Of a DNA stretch of 44,093 nt, positions 26,531 to 34,938 are shown piece by piece (the stretch's first letter is position 1; every line of letters starts with the position of its first letter). Source of the DNA: JANNWF01 sp041675805 (GTDB lineage: Bacteria; Pseudomonadota; Gammaproteobacteria; Xanthomonadales; Xanthomonadaceae); contig JBAYTD010000007.1 of the NCBI GenBank assembly GCA_041675805.1, forward strand, positions 1-44,093. Reading direction: 5' to 3'. The notes beneath the pieces were generated by a model. It searched no databases and was not told where the DNA came from. It saw only the letters and a program-made list of their open reading frames with translations. A program made the position numbers and the translations under genes.

Positions 26531-28303
26531 TCAGGGCGACTTGCCGGCGGCCGCCTCCAGCGCCCGACAGGCGTGGACGTAGCCGAGTTCGATCACCCGG
26601 TCGTAGGCACGCCAGTCGAGCAATTCCACATCATCCAGCGCCGGCTTGATCAGCAGTGTGGTCTGCTTCTGCCGGCGCTGCGTGGTGGCCTCGGAGTTGA
26701 CCATGCCGGCGCGCAGCAGGATCTGCTTGAGCCCCGGCCGGCGGCGCGTGGCGAACAGTTCGCCGAGCAGCCGCCACCACGGCGGCAACTCGGTTTCCTC
26801 GATGTCGGTGTCGAGCCGATAGCTGCCGCCGACATCGACGGCGACGATGTCGCCGGACAATCGCGCGCCCATCGCCTGCACCGGCAGGTTGTCGATCACG
26901 CCGCCATCGACCAGCACGCGGCCGCCGCTGAGCACCGGCGGCAGCACGCCGGGGATGGCGCTGGAAGCGCGCAGCGCCGGCCACAGCGGGCCATCCTCGT
27001 GGACGTGCAACATGCCGGCGGTCAGGTCGCTGGAGACACAGAAGAACGGTCGCGGCAGGTCGTCGATGTCGAGTTCGCCGAAAGCGGCGCGCAACCGGCG
27101 GCTGACCCGCCGCCCGGAGCGCAGGGCGACCAGCGGCAGGGTCCAGTCGCCGAGCGGATTGCTGAGCACGAAATGCTCGCGGTAGGTCTCCAGCATCCGC
27201 GCGTCCGACCAGTCCGCCGCCAGCCCGGCACCGACGATGGCACCGATGCTGTTGCCGCCGACGTGGTCGATGTCCATGCCGGCCTCGCGCAGGGCGCGGA
27301 TCACGCCCAGGTGGGCAAAGCCGCGCGCGCCACCGCCGGACAGCACCAGGCCGCGGGCGCGACCGGTCAGCCGGCGCACCAGGCTGCACAGATCCTCGTC
27401 GTGGCGAACATGATGATGGGCGGTGACATGCGGATAGACGCGCCGCCAGGCGGCGCAGACGCCCGCTCGCGGTGCCTGTGCCCGGACCAGCACCAGATGG
27501 TGCGGAATCTCCTCGCTGATCCGCTCCGGCGGGCGCGGCGGATCGTCCTCCGGCGCGCGGTCGCCATCGACCAGCAACAGCACCACGTCGGACTGGCGGA
27601 TGCAGCGGGTGCGCCAGTCGCGATCCTCGTTGCCGACGTAGACCAGATGGTCGACGGCCGCCTCGCGCTCGCTGAACCAACTGGTCGGCTGGCCGGCGGC
27701 GAGTCCGGCGTCGAGCAATTCGGTGCTGGCGGTGGCGGCCAGGGTGGCGCTCAGCCGATGCGCGAAGCCGACGGCGTCGACGCCCTGCGCGGCCGGCAGC
27801 ACGGCCACGCAATGCACGGCTTCCGGTCGCCCGCGGGTACCGTAGAAACGGCGCAGCGCCAGCCGTGCCATGCCCAGCATGGCCTGCGGCCAGGCCGCCA
27901 TCAGGCGCTCGAAATCGGCCCGCCCCAGTCGCGCCAGTTCGCAATCGCGCAGGGCCACCACGCGGGCGAAGCGGGTCGGACGGATTTCCCCGGCGATCAG
28001 GCCGATCTCGCCCACGCATTCGCCCGGTGCCATCGTTCCCAGCGAGCGCCGCCGGCCGTCGGCGTCCTGCCGCAACGCCGCCATGCGTCCGTGCAGCAGC
28101 AAGTAGACGGCGTCGGCCTCCTCGTCCTGGTCGAACAGCATCTCACCGCCATGCACCACCAGCAGCGCCAGCGACTCGACCAGCGCCGCCAGCGCCGGCC
28201 CTTGCATGCCGGCGAACAGCGGCCAGCCGGCCAGCGTTTCCAGCAGCCCATGGCGTGGATTGTCGGCGCTCGCCGTCATGGCCTCCCGTCCCCGTGGGCG
28301 CAT
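26531..28303 (-). CDS. Patatin-like phospholipase with cyclic-nucleotide-binding-type domain
   Basis: A 590-residue protein joining two domains. Residues about 30-150 form a CAP/CNB-like fold (HGGEMLFDQDEEADAVYLLL, then GECVGEIGLIAGEIRPTRFA). Residues about 318-500 form a patatin lipase with oxyanion loop GGGARG (323-328), nucleophile Ser352 in GNSIG, and catalytic Asp466 in VDGGVIDNLP. The middle region has an AAA/MinD-like character (DVVLLLVDGDRAP) seen in neuropathy-target-esterase-like proteins. It probably hydrolyses phospholipids or lysophospholipids at the membrane, though ligand binding by the CNB part is not assured. ATG at 28279 is an alternative start with GGGAGG just upstream. Confidence 0.88.
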   Translation of the reverse strand: MRPRGREAMTASADNPRHGLLETLAGWPLFAGMQGPALAALVESLALLVVHGGEMLFDQDEEADAVYLLLHGRMAALRQDADGRRRSLGTMAPGECVGEIGLIAGEIRPTRFARVVALRDCELARLGRADFERLMAAWPQAMLGMARLALRRFYGTRGRPEAVHCVAVLPAAQGVDAVGFAHRLSATLAATASTELLDAGLAAGQPTSWFSEREAAVDHLVYVGNEDRDWRTRCIRQSDVVLLLVDGDRAPEDDPPRPPERISEEIPHHLVLVRAQAPRAGVCAAWRRVYPHVTAHHHVRHDEDLCSLVRRLTGRARGLVLSGGGARGFAHLGVIRALREAGMDIDHVGGNSIGAIVGAGLAADWSDARMLETYREHFVLSNPLGDWTLPLVALRSGRRVSRRLRAAFGELDIDDLPRPFFCVSSDLTAGMLHVHEDGPLWPALRASSAIPGVLPPVLSGGRVLVDGGVIDNLPVQAMGARLSGDIVAVDVGGSYRLDTDIEETELPPWWRLLGELFATRRRPGLKQILLRAGMVNSEATTQRRQKQTTLLIKPALDDVELLDWRAYDRVIELGYVHACRALEAAAGKSP

Positions 28304-28359
28304 CGCGCCATCATACGTGCCTCCCGCGCCGGCTTGAATTCCGCCGTCGCGCCCGCCAC

Positions 28360-30417
28360 ATGGCTTGGATGAACATCGATCCCGCGCTCAATCCCCTGCT
28401 CGCCGACAGCCCGCTGCCGGCGTTCTCCGCCATCGCGCCCGAACACGTCGAACCGGCCATCGACGCCCTGCTGGCGGAATACCGCGCCGCCGTGCCGGCC
28501 CTGACCGACGGCGCGACGCCGCCGACCTTCGACTCCGTGCTGGCCGCGCTGGAACGGCTGGAGGACCGCCTCGGCCGCGCCTGGGCACCGGTCGGCCACC
28601 TGCATGGCGTCAAGGACTCCCCGGCGCTGCGCGAAGCCTATGCCGCAGCGCAGGAAAAACTCACCGACCACGCCACCGAACTGGGCCAGAACCGCGCCCT
28701 GTACGAGGCCGTGAAGACGATCCGCGAGAGTCCGCAGTTTGCCGATCTGGACCGCACCCGCCAGACCCTGGTCGAGGACAGCCTGCGCGGCTTCGAGCGC
28801 GCCGGCGTCGCCCTGCCGGCGGCGCAGCGGGAGCGCTTCAAGGCGATCCAGAACGAACTCGCGCAACTGGAAACCGCGTTCGAAGAAGCCGTGCTCGACG
28901 CCACCGACGCCTGGATCCGGCCATTGTCCGAAACGGAACTGGCCGGCCTACCCGAATCGGCCCGTCTGCTGCTCGCCGCTGCCGCCAGGGAGAAGGGCCT
29001 GGACGGCCATCTGGCAACGCTGAAGGGACCGTCGGTGCAAGCCATCCTCAGCCACGCCGACGACCGCAGCCTGCGCGAAACCGTCCATGCCGCCTATCAC
29101 ACCCGCGCCTCCGACCAGGGTCCGCATGCCGGCCGCTTCGACAACGGCGAGCGCATCGAGCGGATCATGGCGCTGCGCCACGAGGCCGCCGGCCTGCTCG
29201 GCTTCGCCAGCGCCGCGCACCTGTCGCTGGTCGACAAGATGGCCGGCACGCCGGAGCGGGCTCTGACCTTCCTGCGCGATCTCGCCGCCCGCGCCCGGCC
29301 GCAGGCGCAGCGCGAACTGGCCGACCTGGCCGATTTCGCCGCCGAGCACCTCGGCATCACCGACCTGCAACCCTGGGACATCGGTTACGCGGCGGAAAAA
29401 CTGCGCCAGGCGCGCTTCGACTTCAGCGAGGAAGAAGTCAAACCGTACTTCCCGCTACCGGCCGTGCTCGACGGCCTGTTCGCCATCGTCGGCCAGTTGT
29501 TCGGCGTCGCCTTCCGCGCCCGCCGCGATGTCGACGTCTGGCATCCGGACGCGGTCTATTACGACGTGCTCGACCTCGACGGCGACATCCGCGCCGGCTT
29601 CTATCTCGACCATTACGCCCGCACCGGCAAGCGCGGCGGTGCCTGGATGGATGTCTGCCGCAACCGTTTCCGCGACGGCGCGCTGCGCATCCCGGTCGCC
29701 TTTTTGACCTGCAACGCCGCACCGCCCGCCGAAGGCCGCCCGGCCCTGCTGACCCATGACGAGGTCATCACCCTGTTCCACGAGTTCGGCCACGGCCTGC
29801 ACCACCTGCTGACCGAAATCGACTGGCCCGGCGTCGGCGGCATCTCCGGCGTGGAATGGGACGCGGTGGAACTGCCCAGCCAGTTCATGGAGAACTTCTG
29901 CTGGCAGCGCGAGACGCTGGACCTGTTCGCCCGCCACTGGCAGACCGGCGAGCCGCTGCCGCAGGCGCTGTACGACAAGATGCTGGCGGCGCGGCATTTC
30001 CACGCCGGGCTGTTCCTGGTCCGGCAACTGGAATACGCCCTGTTCGACCTCCGCCTGCACCTGGAATACGACCCGGCGCACGGTGCCCGCGCGCTGGAAC
30101 TGCTGGACGCGGTGCGCGACGAGGTGGCGGTGATCCGTCCGCCCTCCTGGCAGCGCATGCCGATGACCTTCGGTCATGTCTTCGCCGGCGGCTACGCGGC
30201 CGGTTACTACAGCTATCTGTGGGCCGAAGTGCTCAGCGCCGATGCCTTCGCCGCCTTCGAGGAGGCCGGCGTGCTCGATCCGGCGACCGGCGCACGCTAT
30301 CGGCGCGAAATCCTCGCCGTCGGCGGCTCGCGCCCGGCGCTGGAGAGTTTCATCGCCTTCCGCGGCCGCGAACCGCAGGCCGAGCCGTTGCTCAGGAGCT
30401 ACGGCCTGGCGGCCTGA
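28360..30417 (+). CDS. prlC: Oligopeptidase A (M3 zinc metallopeptidase)
   Basis: A 685-residue cytoplasmic M3-family peptidase that degrades oligopeptides and signal peptides. The zinc motif HEFGH has ligands His474 and His478 and catalytic Glu475, with the third-ligand region in GVEWDAVELPSQFMENFCW. The N-terminus NPLLADSPLPAFSAIAPEHV and the late segment FAGGYAAGYYSYLWAEVLSA are typical. The ATG at 28360, with another nine bases on at 28369, is chosen because homology begins there; the frame is open far upstream, antisense to the patatin gene. Confidence 0.95.
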   Translation: MAWMNIDPALNPLLADSPLPAFSAIAPEHVEPAIDALLAEYRAAVPALTDGATPPTFDSVLAALERLEDRLGRAWAPVGHLHGVKDSPALREAYAAAQEKLTDHATELGQNRALYEAVKTIRESPQFADLDRTRQTLVEDSLRGFERAGVALPAAQRERFKAIQNELAQLETAFEEAVLDATDAWIRPLSETELAGLPESARLLLAAAAREKGLDGHLATLKGPSVQAILSHADDRSLRETVHAAYHTRASDQGPHAGRFDNGERIERIMALRHEAAGLLGFASAAHLSLVDKMAGTPERALTFLRDLAARARPQAQRELADLADFAAEHLGITDLQPWDIGYAAEKLRQARFDFSEEEVKPYFPLPAVLDGLFAIVGQLFGVAFRARRDVDVWHPDAVYYDVLDLDGDIRAGFYLDHYARTGKRGGAWMDVCRNRFRDGALRIPVAFLTCNAAPPAEGRPALLTHDEVITLFHEFGHGLHHLLTEIDWPGVGGISGVEWDAVELPSQFMENFCWQRETLDLFARHWQTGEPLPQALYDKMLAARHFHAGLFLVRQLEYALFDLRLHLEYDPAHGARALELLDAVRDEVAVIRPPSWQRMPMTFGHVFAGGYAAGYYSYLWAEVLSADAFAAFEEAGVLDPATGARYRREILAVGGSRPALESFIAFRGREPQAEPLLRSYGLAA

Positions 30418-30480
30418 TCCATCCCGGCTGCACCGTCGCGGCCGGGAGGTTCACGAAATGTTCCCTATCGCGCATGTAAG

Positions 30481-30569
30481 ATTTTCGTTAACCTATGCCA
30501 AAGATAGCGCCGCAACTGAACGGTGCAGATCAAAAACATCAGGCAAGGTTTTGAAAAGAATATAAAACC
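30481..30569 (+). promoter_or_regulatory. AT-rich upstream region of the SPFH-rsmG-parAB run
   Basis: By direct count 54 of these 89 bases are A or T (about 61%), in strong contrast to the GC-rich surroundings. It includes TTTTGAAAAG and TATAAAA just before the ATG. It is a likely promoter region for the genes downstream, but the TATAAA at 30561-30566 is too near the ATG to be a normal -10, and no consensus pair stands out. Confidence 0.4.
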
Positions 30570-31022
30570 ATGCGCCCCGACATCGTGATCGCCAGCGTCC
30601 CCGCCCTGCTCTTCATCCTCGCCCTGATGAGCGTTCGCCGCGTGCCCGAGGGCAGCGCCTTCGCGATCCACCGCTTCGGCCGCTATGCCCGCACCCTGTC
30701 GCCCGGCCTGCGGCTGATGATCCCGCTGATCGAGCGCGTCGCCGCCCAGGTGGAACTGATCAACCACCGCATCCAGTTGCCGCTCGACGCCGACGACGGC
30801 CAGCGCGCCGCGCTGTACTACCAGATCGTCGAACCTGCCCGCGCCGGCGACAAGCTGGCCGAGATCGACGCCGTGGTCGAGCGCGAGGCGCGGGCGCAAC
30901 TGAGCTCCCTGCTCGCTGCCGCCAACGATCCCGACGCCTTCTGCCCGAACCTGAAGAACGGCCTCAACGCGCGGCTGGAATCACTGGGCCTGCGCGTCAC
31001 CCGCTGCCAGCTCGGCACCTGA
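30570..31022 (+). CDS. Short SPFH/band-7 domain membrane protein
   Basis: A 150-residue protein with one N-terminal hydrophobic segment (VIASVPALLFILALMSV) followed by the beginning of a stomatin/prohibitin SPFH domain: RRVPEGSAFAIHRFGRYART, then LSPGLRLMIPLIERVAAQVE. It keeps a DKLAEIDAVVEREARAQLSS helix region but stops about 100-150 residues earlier than usual stomatin-like proteins, so the coiled-coil oligomerisation part is missing. No NfeD partner is adjacent. The upstream 110 bases are unusually AT-rich. It precedes rsmG by 34 bases. Confidence 0.78.
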   Translation: MRPDIVIASVPALLFILALMSVRRVPEGSAFAIHRFGRYARTLSPGLRLMIPLIERVAAQVELINHRIQLPLDADDGQRAALYYQIVEPARAGDKLAEIDAVVEREARAQLSSLLAAANDPDAFCPNLKNGLNARLESLGLRVTRCQLGT

Positions 31023-31056
31023 CCGCGCAGCAAGCCGTCGCCCCCCCCCGCACACC

Positions 31057-31713
31057 GTGGACAGCGCCCTGCCCGACGTCGTGCAAGCCCTCGCCCCGCG
31101 CCTGCGTGCCGGCCTTGATCGGCTCGAGCTGGCGGACACCGGCCTCGACGCCGCGCTGCTCGCCTATCTGGCCCTGCTGTTGCAGTGGAACCGCGCCTAC
31201 AACCTGACCGCGATCCGCGACCCGCAGGCGATGCTGGGCAAGCACCTGTTCGACTCGCTGGCCATCCATCGCCATCTGCACGAAGGCGAACGGCTGATCG
31301 ACATCGGCAGCGGTGCCGGCCTGCCGGCCATCCCGCTGGCGCTGGCGCGGCCCGATCTGCGCTACACCCTGGTCGAGACCGCCGGCAAGAAGGCGCGTTT
31401 CCTGCGCGAGGCGGTGCGCACGCTGGGTCTGGGCGAGCGCGTGCGGGTGCTCTCGGCGCGTGCCGAGGAGGTGCCCGAGGCCGGATTGCACGACGGCCTG
31501 ACCGCACGCGCGCTGGGCACATTGCGGCAACTGATCGCCTTCGGCGGCCACCTGCTGCACCCCGGCGGCCGGCTGCTGGCGATGAAGGGACAGCCGCCGC
31601 TGGAGGAACTGGCCGACCTGCCAGAGGGCTGGCGGCACCTCGCCACCCACCCGCTGCAAGTGCCCGAACTGGACGCCGAACGCTGCCTGTGCATCGTCGA
31701 GGCGCTAAGCTAG
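31057..31713 (+). CDS. rsmG: 16S rRNA (guanine527-N7)-methyltransferase RsmG
   Basis: A 218-residue SAM-dependent methyltransferase modifying G527 of 16S rRNA. The SAM motif is DIGSGAGLPAIPLALARPDL starting at residue 82, preceded by WNRAYNLTAIRDPQAMLGKH, a family hallmark. It starts with GTG at 31057, just after a run of nine C at 31041-31049. In many bacteria mnmG lies immediately upstream; here an SPFH gene and prlC do. parA and parB follow, as is common. Confidence 0.94.
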   Translation: MDSALPDVVQALAPRLRAGLDRLELADTGLDAALLAYLALLLQWNRAYNLTAIRDPQAMLGKHLFDSLAIHRHLHEGERLIDIGSGAGLPAIPLALARPDLRYTLVETAGKKARFLREAVRTLGLGERVRVLSARAEEVPEAGLHDGLTARALGTLRQLIAFGGHLLHPGGRLLAMKGQPPLEELADLPEGWRHLATHPLQVPELDAERCLCIVEALS

Positions 31714-31784
31714 GCGTCCTGATCCACCGCAGGGCCGCCGCCGCACCGTCTGCGCGCGACCCGACCACCCCGGGCAATCCATCC

Positions 31785-32570
31785 ATGGCGCGAATCATCG
31801 CCATCGCCAACCAGAAGGGTGGCGTCGGCAAAACCACCACGGCGGTCAACCTGGCCGCGGCACTGGCCGAAGCGCGCCGGCGCGTGCTGCTGGTCGACCT
31901 CGACCCGCAGGGCAACGCGACGATGGCGTCCGGCGTCGACAAGCGCCAGGCGCATCCGACCGGCTGCGAGGTGCTGCTGGAGGAAGCCAGCGCCGCCGAC
32001 GCCATCATCGCCACCGAGGCCGGCTACGACCTGCTGCCCGGCAACGGCGACCTGACCGCCGCCGAACTCAAGCTGATGGACGCCCTGGCCCGCGAGCACC
32101 GCCTGCGCGAGGCGCTGGAGACGGTCCGCGACCGCTACCAGTTCATCCTCATCGACTGCCCGCCCTCGCTGCACCTGCTGACCATCAACGCGCTGACCGC
32201 CGCGCAGGGCGTAGTGGTGCCGATGCAGTGCGAATATTTCGCCCTGGAGGGCCTGTCAGCGCTCAGCGACACCATCCGCGCGGTGAAGGCGCGGCTCAAT
32301 CCCTCGCTGGAAATCGAAGGCATCCTGCGCACCATGTACGACGTCCGCAACAATCTTTCCAACGAAGTTTCCGCCCAGCTCGGCAAGCATTTCGGCGACA
32401 AGCTGTTCCGCACCATCGTGCCGCGCAACATCCGCCTCGCCGAAGCGCCCAGCCACGGCCAGAGCATCGTCCAGTACGACCGCGCCTCGCGCGGCGGCAT
32501 CGCCTATCTGGGCCTTGCCGGCGAGATGCTGCGCCGCCAGCGCACGCCTGCCGCGGAGGCGCGCGCATGA
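31785..32570 (+). CDS. parA: Chromosome partitioning ATPase ParA (Soj)
   Basis: A 261-residue deviant Walker-type ATPase acting with ParB in chromosome segregation. The deviant Walker A is KGGVGKTT (residues 11-18), Walker A' is VDLDPQGNAT, and Walker B is FILIDCPPSLHLL. There is no N-terminal HTH, consistent with the chromosomal Soj type. It starts 71 bases after rsmG and overlaps parB by four bases (ATGA). Confidence 0.96.
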   Translation: MARIIAIANQKGGVGKTTTAVNLAAALAEARRRVLLVDLDPQGNATMASGVDKRQAHPTGCEVLLEEASAADAIIATEAGYDLLPGNGDLTAAELKLMDALAREHRLREALETVRDRYQFILIDCPPSLHLLTINALTAAQGVVVPMQCEYFALEGLSALSDTIRAVKARLNPSLEIEGILRTMYDVRNNLSNEVSAQLGKHFGDKLFRTIVPRNIRLAEAPSHGQSIVQYDRASRGGIAYLGLAGEMLRRQRTPAAEARA

Positions 32571-33433
32571 GCGCCAAGCGACGCGGCCTGGGTCGCGGTC
32601 TGGACGTGCTGCTCGGCGGCCACGACGAGCCGGTCCAGGCCGAGGACGGCAGCGCCAGCCTGCGCACGCTGCCGATCGAGCGCCTGCAGCCGGGCAAATA
32701 CCAGCCGCGCACGCAGATGGACGCCGGCCGCCTGCAGGAACTGGCCGATTCGATCAAGGCGCAGGGCCTGATCCAGCCCATCGTGATCCGCCCGCTGGGC
32801 CGCGAGCGCTACGAGATCGTCGCCGGCGAGCGTCGCTGGCGCGCCGCCCAGCTCGCCAGCCTGCGCGAAGTGCCGGTGGTGGTCCGCGACATCGACGACC
32901 GCGCCGCACTGGCGATGGCGCTGATCGAGAACATCCAGCGCGAAGACCTCAATCCGCTGGAGGAGGCCAACTCGCTCAAGCGCCTGATCGACGAATTCGA
33001 CCTGACCCACCAGCAGGCCGCCGACGCCGTCGGCCGCTCGCGCGCCAGTGTCAGCAATCTGCTGCGCCTGCTCGAACTGCCACCCGGCGTGCGCGCGCTG
33101 GTGGAGTGCAAAGCCATCGAAATGGGCCACGCCCGCGCCCTGCTCACCCTGCCCGCCCAGCAGGCGGAAGCCCTGGCCCGCCAGGCCGCCGACGGCAACT
33201 GGTCGGTGCGCGAAACCGAACGTCGCGTGCAGGCCGCGCAGCGCGGCACCACGCCGGTCGCAGCCCCCGCCGCCCGCCGCCAGGACGCCGACCTCGCCGC
33301 GCTGGAACGCGAATTGTCGGAATCACTCGGCGCGCGCGTCGCCGTGCAGCACGGCCGCAGCGGCCGCGGCAAGCTGGTCATCGACTATCACAGCCTCGAC
33401 GCCCTGGACGGCATCCTGGCACGGCTGCGCTGA
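32567..33433 (+). CDS. parB: Chromosome partitioning protein ParB
   Basis: A 288-residue CTP-dependent parS-binding clamp. The N-terminus has KRRGLGRGLDVLLG (ParA-interacting and conserved in chromosomal ParB), the CTP-binding box is GERRWRAA (87-94), followed by IENIQREDLNPLEEA and the HTH region THQQAADAVGRSRASVSNLL. The C-terminal dimerisation segment is short and basic. I found no match to the 16-base parS palindrome in the window, so its sites are elsewhere. Confidence 0.96.
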   Translation: MSAKRRGLGRGLDVLLGGHDEPVQAEDGSASLRTLPIERLQPGKYQPRTQMDAGRLQELADSIKAQGLIQPIVIRPLGRERYEIVAGERRWRAAQLASLREVPVVVRDIDDRAALAMALIENIQREDLNPLEEANSLKRLIDEFDLTHQQAADAVGRSRASVSNLLRLLELPPGVRALVECKAIEMGHARALLTLPAQQAEALARQAADGNWSVRETERRVQAAQRGTTPVAAPAARRQDADLAALERELSESLGARVAVQHGRSGRGKLVIDYHSLDALDGILARLR

Positions 33434-33440
33434 CGTCCGC

Positions 33441-33456
33441 CCCACCCTTGGGTGGG
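33441..33456. terminator. Inverted repeat after parB, possible terminator
   Basis: CCCACCC (33441-33447) and GGGTGGG (33450-33456) form a perfect 7-bp inverted repeat around two bases, eight bases after the parB stop. It lacks a T-run and has a minimal loop, so it may be a weak terminator or an mRNA-end structure. Confidence 0.45.
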
Positions 33457-33484
33457 AATCGAAAGCGGCAACGCACCATTGACG

Positions 33485-33513
33485 TTGCGCTGCCATCACG
33501 CCGCTGCCATAAT
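33485..33513 (+). promoter_or_regulatory. Candidate promoter for rpmB-rpmG
   Basis: CATAAT at 33508-33513 is a close match to the -10 hexamer, with TTGCGC at 33485-33490 as -35 and 17 bases between. It lies in the 248-base gap between parB and rpmB, leaving a leader of about 160 bases before the rpmB ATG. A TTGACG at 33479-33484 overlaps in position but is too far from the -10. No small gene or obvious regulatory fold is visible in the leader. Confidence 0.5.
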
Positions 33514-33681
33514 ACGCGGCTCGCTGCGCCCGTCGATTTTTGCCGGGTTGCGTCCATGCAAGGGCTTCGCGATGCCCGGACCGCGGCGTTCTTTCCATAT
33601 CGCGCGCGTCGCCATCCGGCGGCTGCGGGGCCGAAGCCCGCCTGGCCAAGACGGGCACAACCAGACTTCACGAGGTGCGCC

Positions 33682-33918
33682 ATGGCACGTGTGTGTCAAG
33701 TAACCGGAAAGGGTGTGCGGACGGGCAACAACGTCTCCCACGCCAACAACAAGACGCGGCGCCGCTGGCTGCCGAACCTCCACGAGCGCCGTTTCTGGGT
33801 GGCGAGCGAGAACCGCTGGGTCAAGCTCCGCGTGTCCTCCCATGCCCTGCGCACCATCGACAAGAACGGCATCGACGCCGTGCTGGCCGAGTTGCGCGCC
33901 CGCGGCGAAAAAGTCTGA
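33682..33918 (+). CDS. rpmB: 50S ribosomal protein L28
   Basis: A 78-residue ribosomal protein with the canonical start MARVCQVTGKGVRTGNNVSH and the segment RRRWLPNLHERRFWVASENR. The downstream rpmG begins 13 bases after its stop, the standard rpmB-rpmG pair. A GAGG motif lies at 33672-33675 before the ATG. Confidence 0.97.
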   Translation: MARVCQVTGKGVRTGNNVSHANNKTRRRWLPNLHERRFWVASENRWVKLRVSSHALRTIDKNGIDAVLAELRARGEKV

Positions 33919-33931
33919 GGAGTAAGCAACC

Positions 33932-34096
33932 ATGGCTTCCAAGCGCGACAAGATCCGCCTGATTTCCACCGCCGGCACCGGTCACTTCTACACGACCGAC
34001 AAGAACAAGAAGAACACGCCGAACAAGATGGAAATCAAGAAGTACGACCCGGTGGTGCGCAAGCACGTGCCGTACAAGGAAGGCAAGATCAAGTAA
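33932..34096 (+). CDS. rpmG: 50S ribosomal protein L33
   Basis: A 54-residue ribosomal protein: MASKRDKIRLISTAGTGHFY, then TTDKNKKNTPNKMEIKKYDP, ending YKEGKIK. It lacks the zinc-binding cysteines and so is the C-minus type. GAGGAG at 33917-33922 precedes the ATG. It is followed 20 bases later by a strong intrinsic terminator. Confidence 0.97.
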   Translation: MASKRDKIRLISTAGTGHFYTTDKNKKNTPNKMEIKKYDPVVRKHVPYKEGKIK

Positions 34097-34116
34097 GTCT
34101 TCCGAATGTTGCATCC

Positions 34117-34144
34117 GAAAAACCCGCCGTCCGGCGGGTTTTTC
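34117..34144 (+). terminator. Rho-independent terminator of rpmB-rpmG
   Basis: GAAAAACCCGCCG (34117-34129) is the exact reverse complement of CGGCGGGTTTTTC (34132-34144), with two bases between. The GC stem with a run of five T on the plus strand, followed by GTTTT, is a classic intrinsic terminator. The A-run on the left arm could let it also act on transcripts from the minus strand. Confidence 0.92.
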
Positions 34145-34203
34145 GTTTTCGCCGGATCGGCGCGCGTCGCGGGATCGGCGCGGCGGCCTTCACGGATGTT
34201 CGA

Positions 34204-34938
34204 TCAGGCCGCCGCCGGCACCTCGTGCAGCCCGCCCTCGATCAGTTCCAGCATGCGATCCATCCGCGCCGCCAGCCGCCGGTCGTGGGTGACGACGACG
34301 AAGCTGGTGCCGATCTCACGGTTCAGTTCCAGCATCAGCGCATACACGCCGGCGGCGGTCTTTTCGTCGAGGTTGCCGGTCGGCTCGTCGGCGAGGACGC
34401 AGGCCGGCCGGGTGACCAGGGCGCGGGCGACCGCGCAGCGCTGGCGCTCGCCGCCGGACAATTCGCCCGGCTTGTGCGCCAGCCGCTGGCCAAGGCCGAC
34501 GCGCTGCAGCAGGGCCAGCGCCGGTTCGCGCGCACGGGCGGCACCGTGGCCGGCGATCATCAGCGGCATCATCACGTTTTCCAGTGCGGTGAACTCGGGC
34601 AGCAGGTGGTGGAACTGGTAGATGAAGCCCAGTGCGCGGTTGCGCAGCCGGCCGCGGGCGGCGTCGCCGAGCGCCGACATGCGCTCGCCGACCACTTCGA
34701 CCTCGCCCGAACTGGCCTGATCCAGCCCGCCGAGGATGTGCAGCAGGGTGCTCTTGCCGGCCCCCGAGGCACCGACGATGGCAACCGTCTCGCCGCGCCG
34801 CACGGTCAGCGACAGGCCATCGAACACCGGCGTGGTCAAACCGCCCTCGCTGTAGGTTTTCGCCAGCCCCTCGCAGCGCAGCACAACGCCCTGCTGTGCC
34901 GATTCCCCATTCCCCATTCCCGGCTCCCGATCATTCAT
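34204..34938 (-). CDS. lolD: Lipoprotein-release ABC transporter ATPase LolD
   Basis: A 244-residue ATPase that powers release of outer-membrane lipoproteins by LolCE. Walker A is GASGAGKS, the LolD-type segments are FIYQFHHLLPEFTALENVMM and GELSGGERQRCAVARAL, and Walker B is CVLADEPTGNLDEKTA. Conserved LolD sequence begins near residue 18 (VVLRCEGLAKTYSEGG). The preceding 16 residues (DREPGMGNGE and so on) are encoded by the GGGAATGGGGAATCGG-type repeat and look like a family-foreign extension. The ATG at 34938 overlaps the lolC end by eight bases. Confidence 0.93.
   Translation of the reverse strand: MNDREPGMGNGESAQQGVVLRCEGLAKTYSEGGLTTPVFDGLSLTVRRGETVAIVGASGAGKSTLLHILGGLDQASSGEVEVVGERMSALGDAARGRLRNRALGFIYQFHHLLPEFTALENVMMPLMIAGHGAARAREPALALLQRVGLGQRLAHKPGELSGGERQRCAVARALVTRPACVLADEPTGNLDEKTAAGVYALMLELNREIGTSFVVVTHDRRLAARMDRMLELIEGGLHEVPAAA
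34901..34934. repeat. GGGAATGGGGAATCGG-type repeat, single arm, inside lolD 5' end
   Basis: On the plus strand GATTCCCCATTCCCCATTCC continues into CGGCTCCCGATCA, the same unit found as two inverted arms between sdhA and sdhB (37673-37769). Here it is a single arm that overlaps the first codons of lolD and is translated in frame. Such units recur in Xanthomonad genomes as intergenic repeats. Confidence 0.8.

Noticed and set aside
31041..31049. Run of nine C before rsmG as a phase-variation tract
   Set aside because: It lies outside coding sequence, upstream of the GTG start, and chance runs are expected in such GC-rich DNA; a promoter-spacing role cannot be shown.
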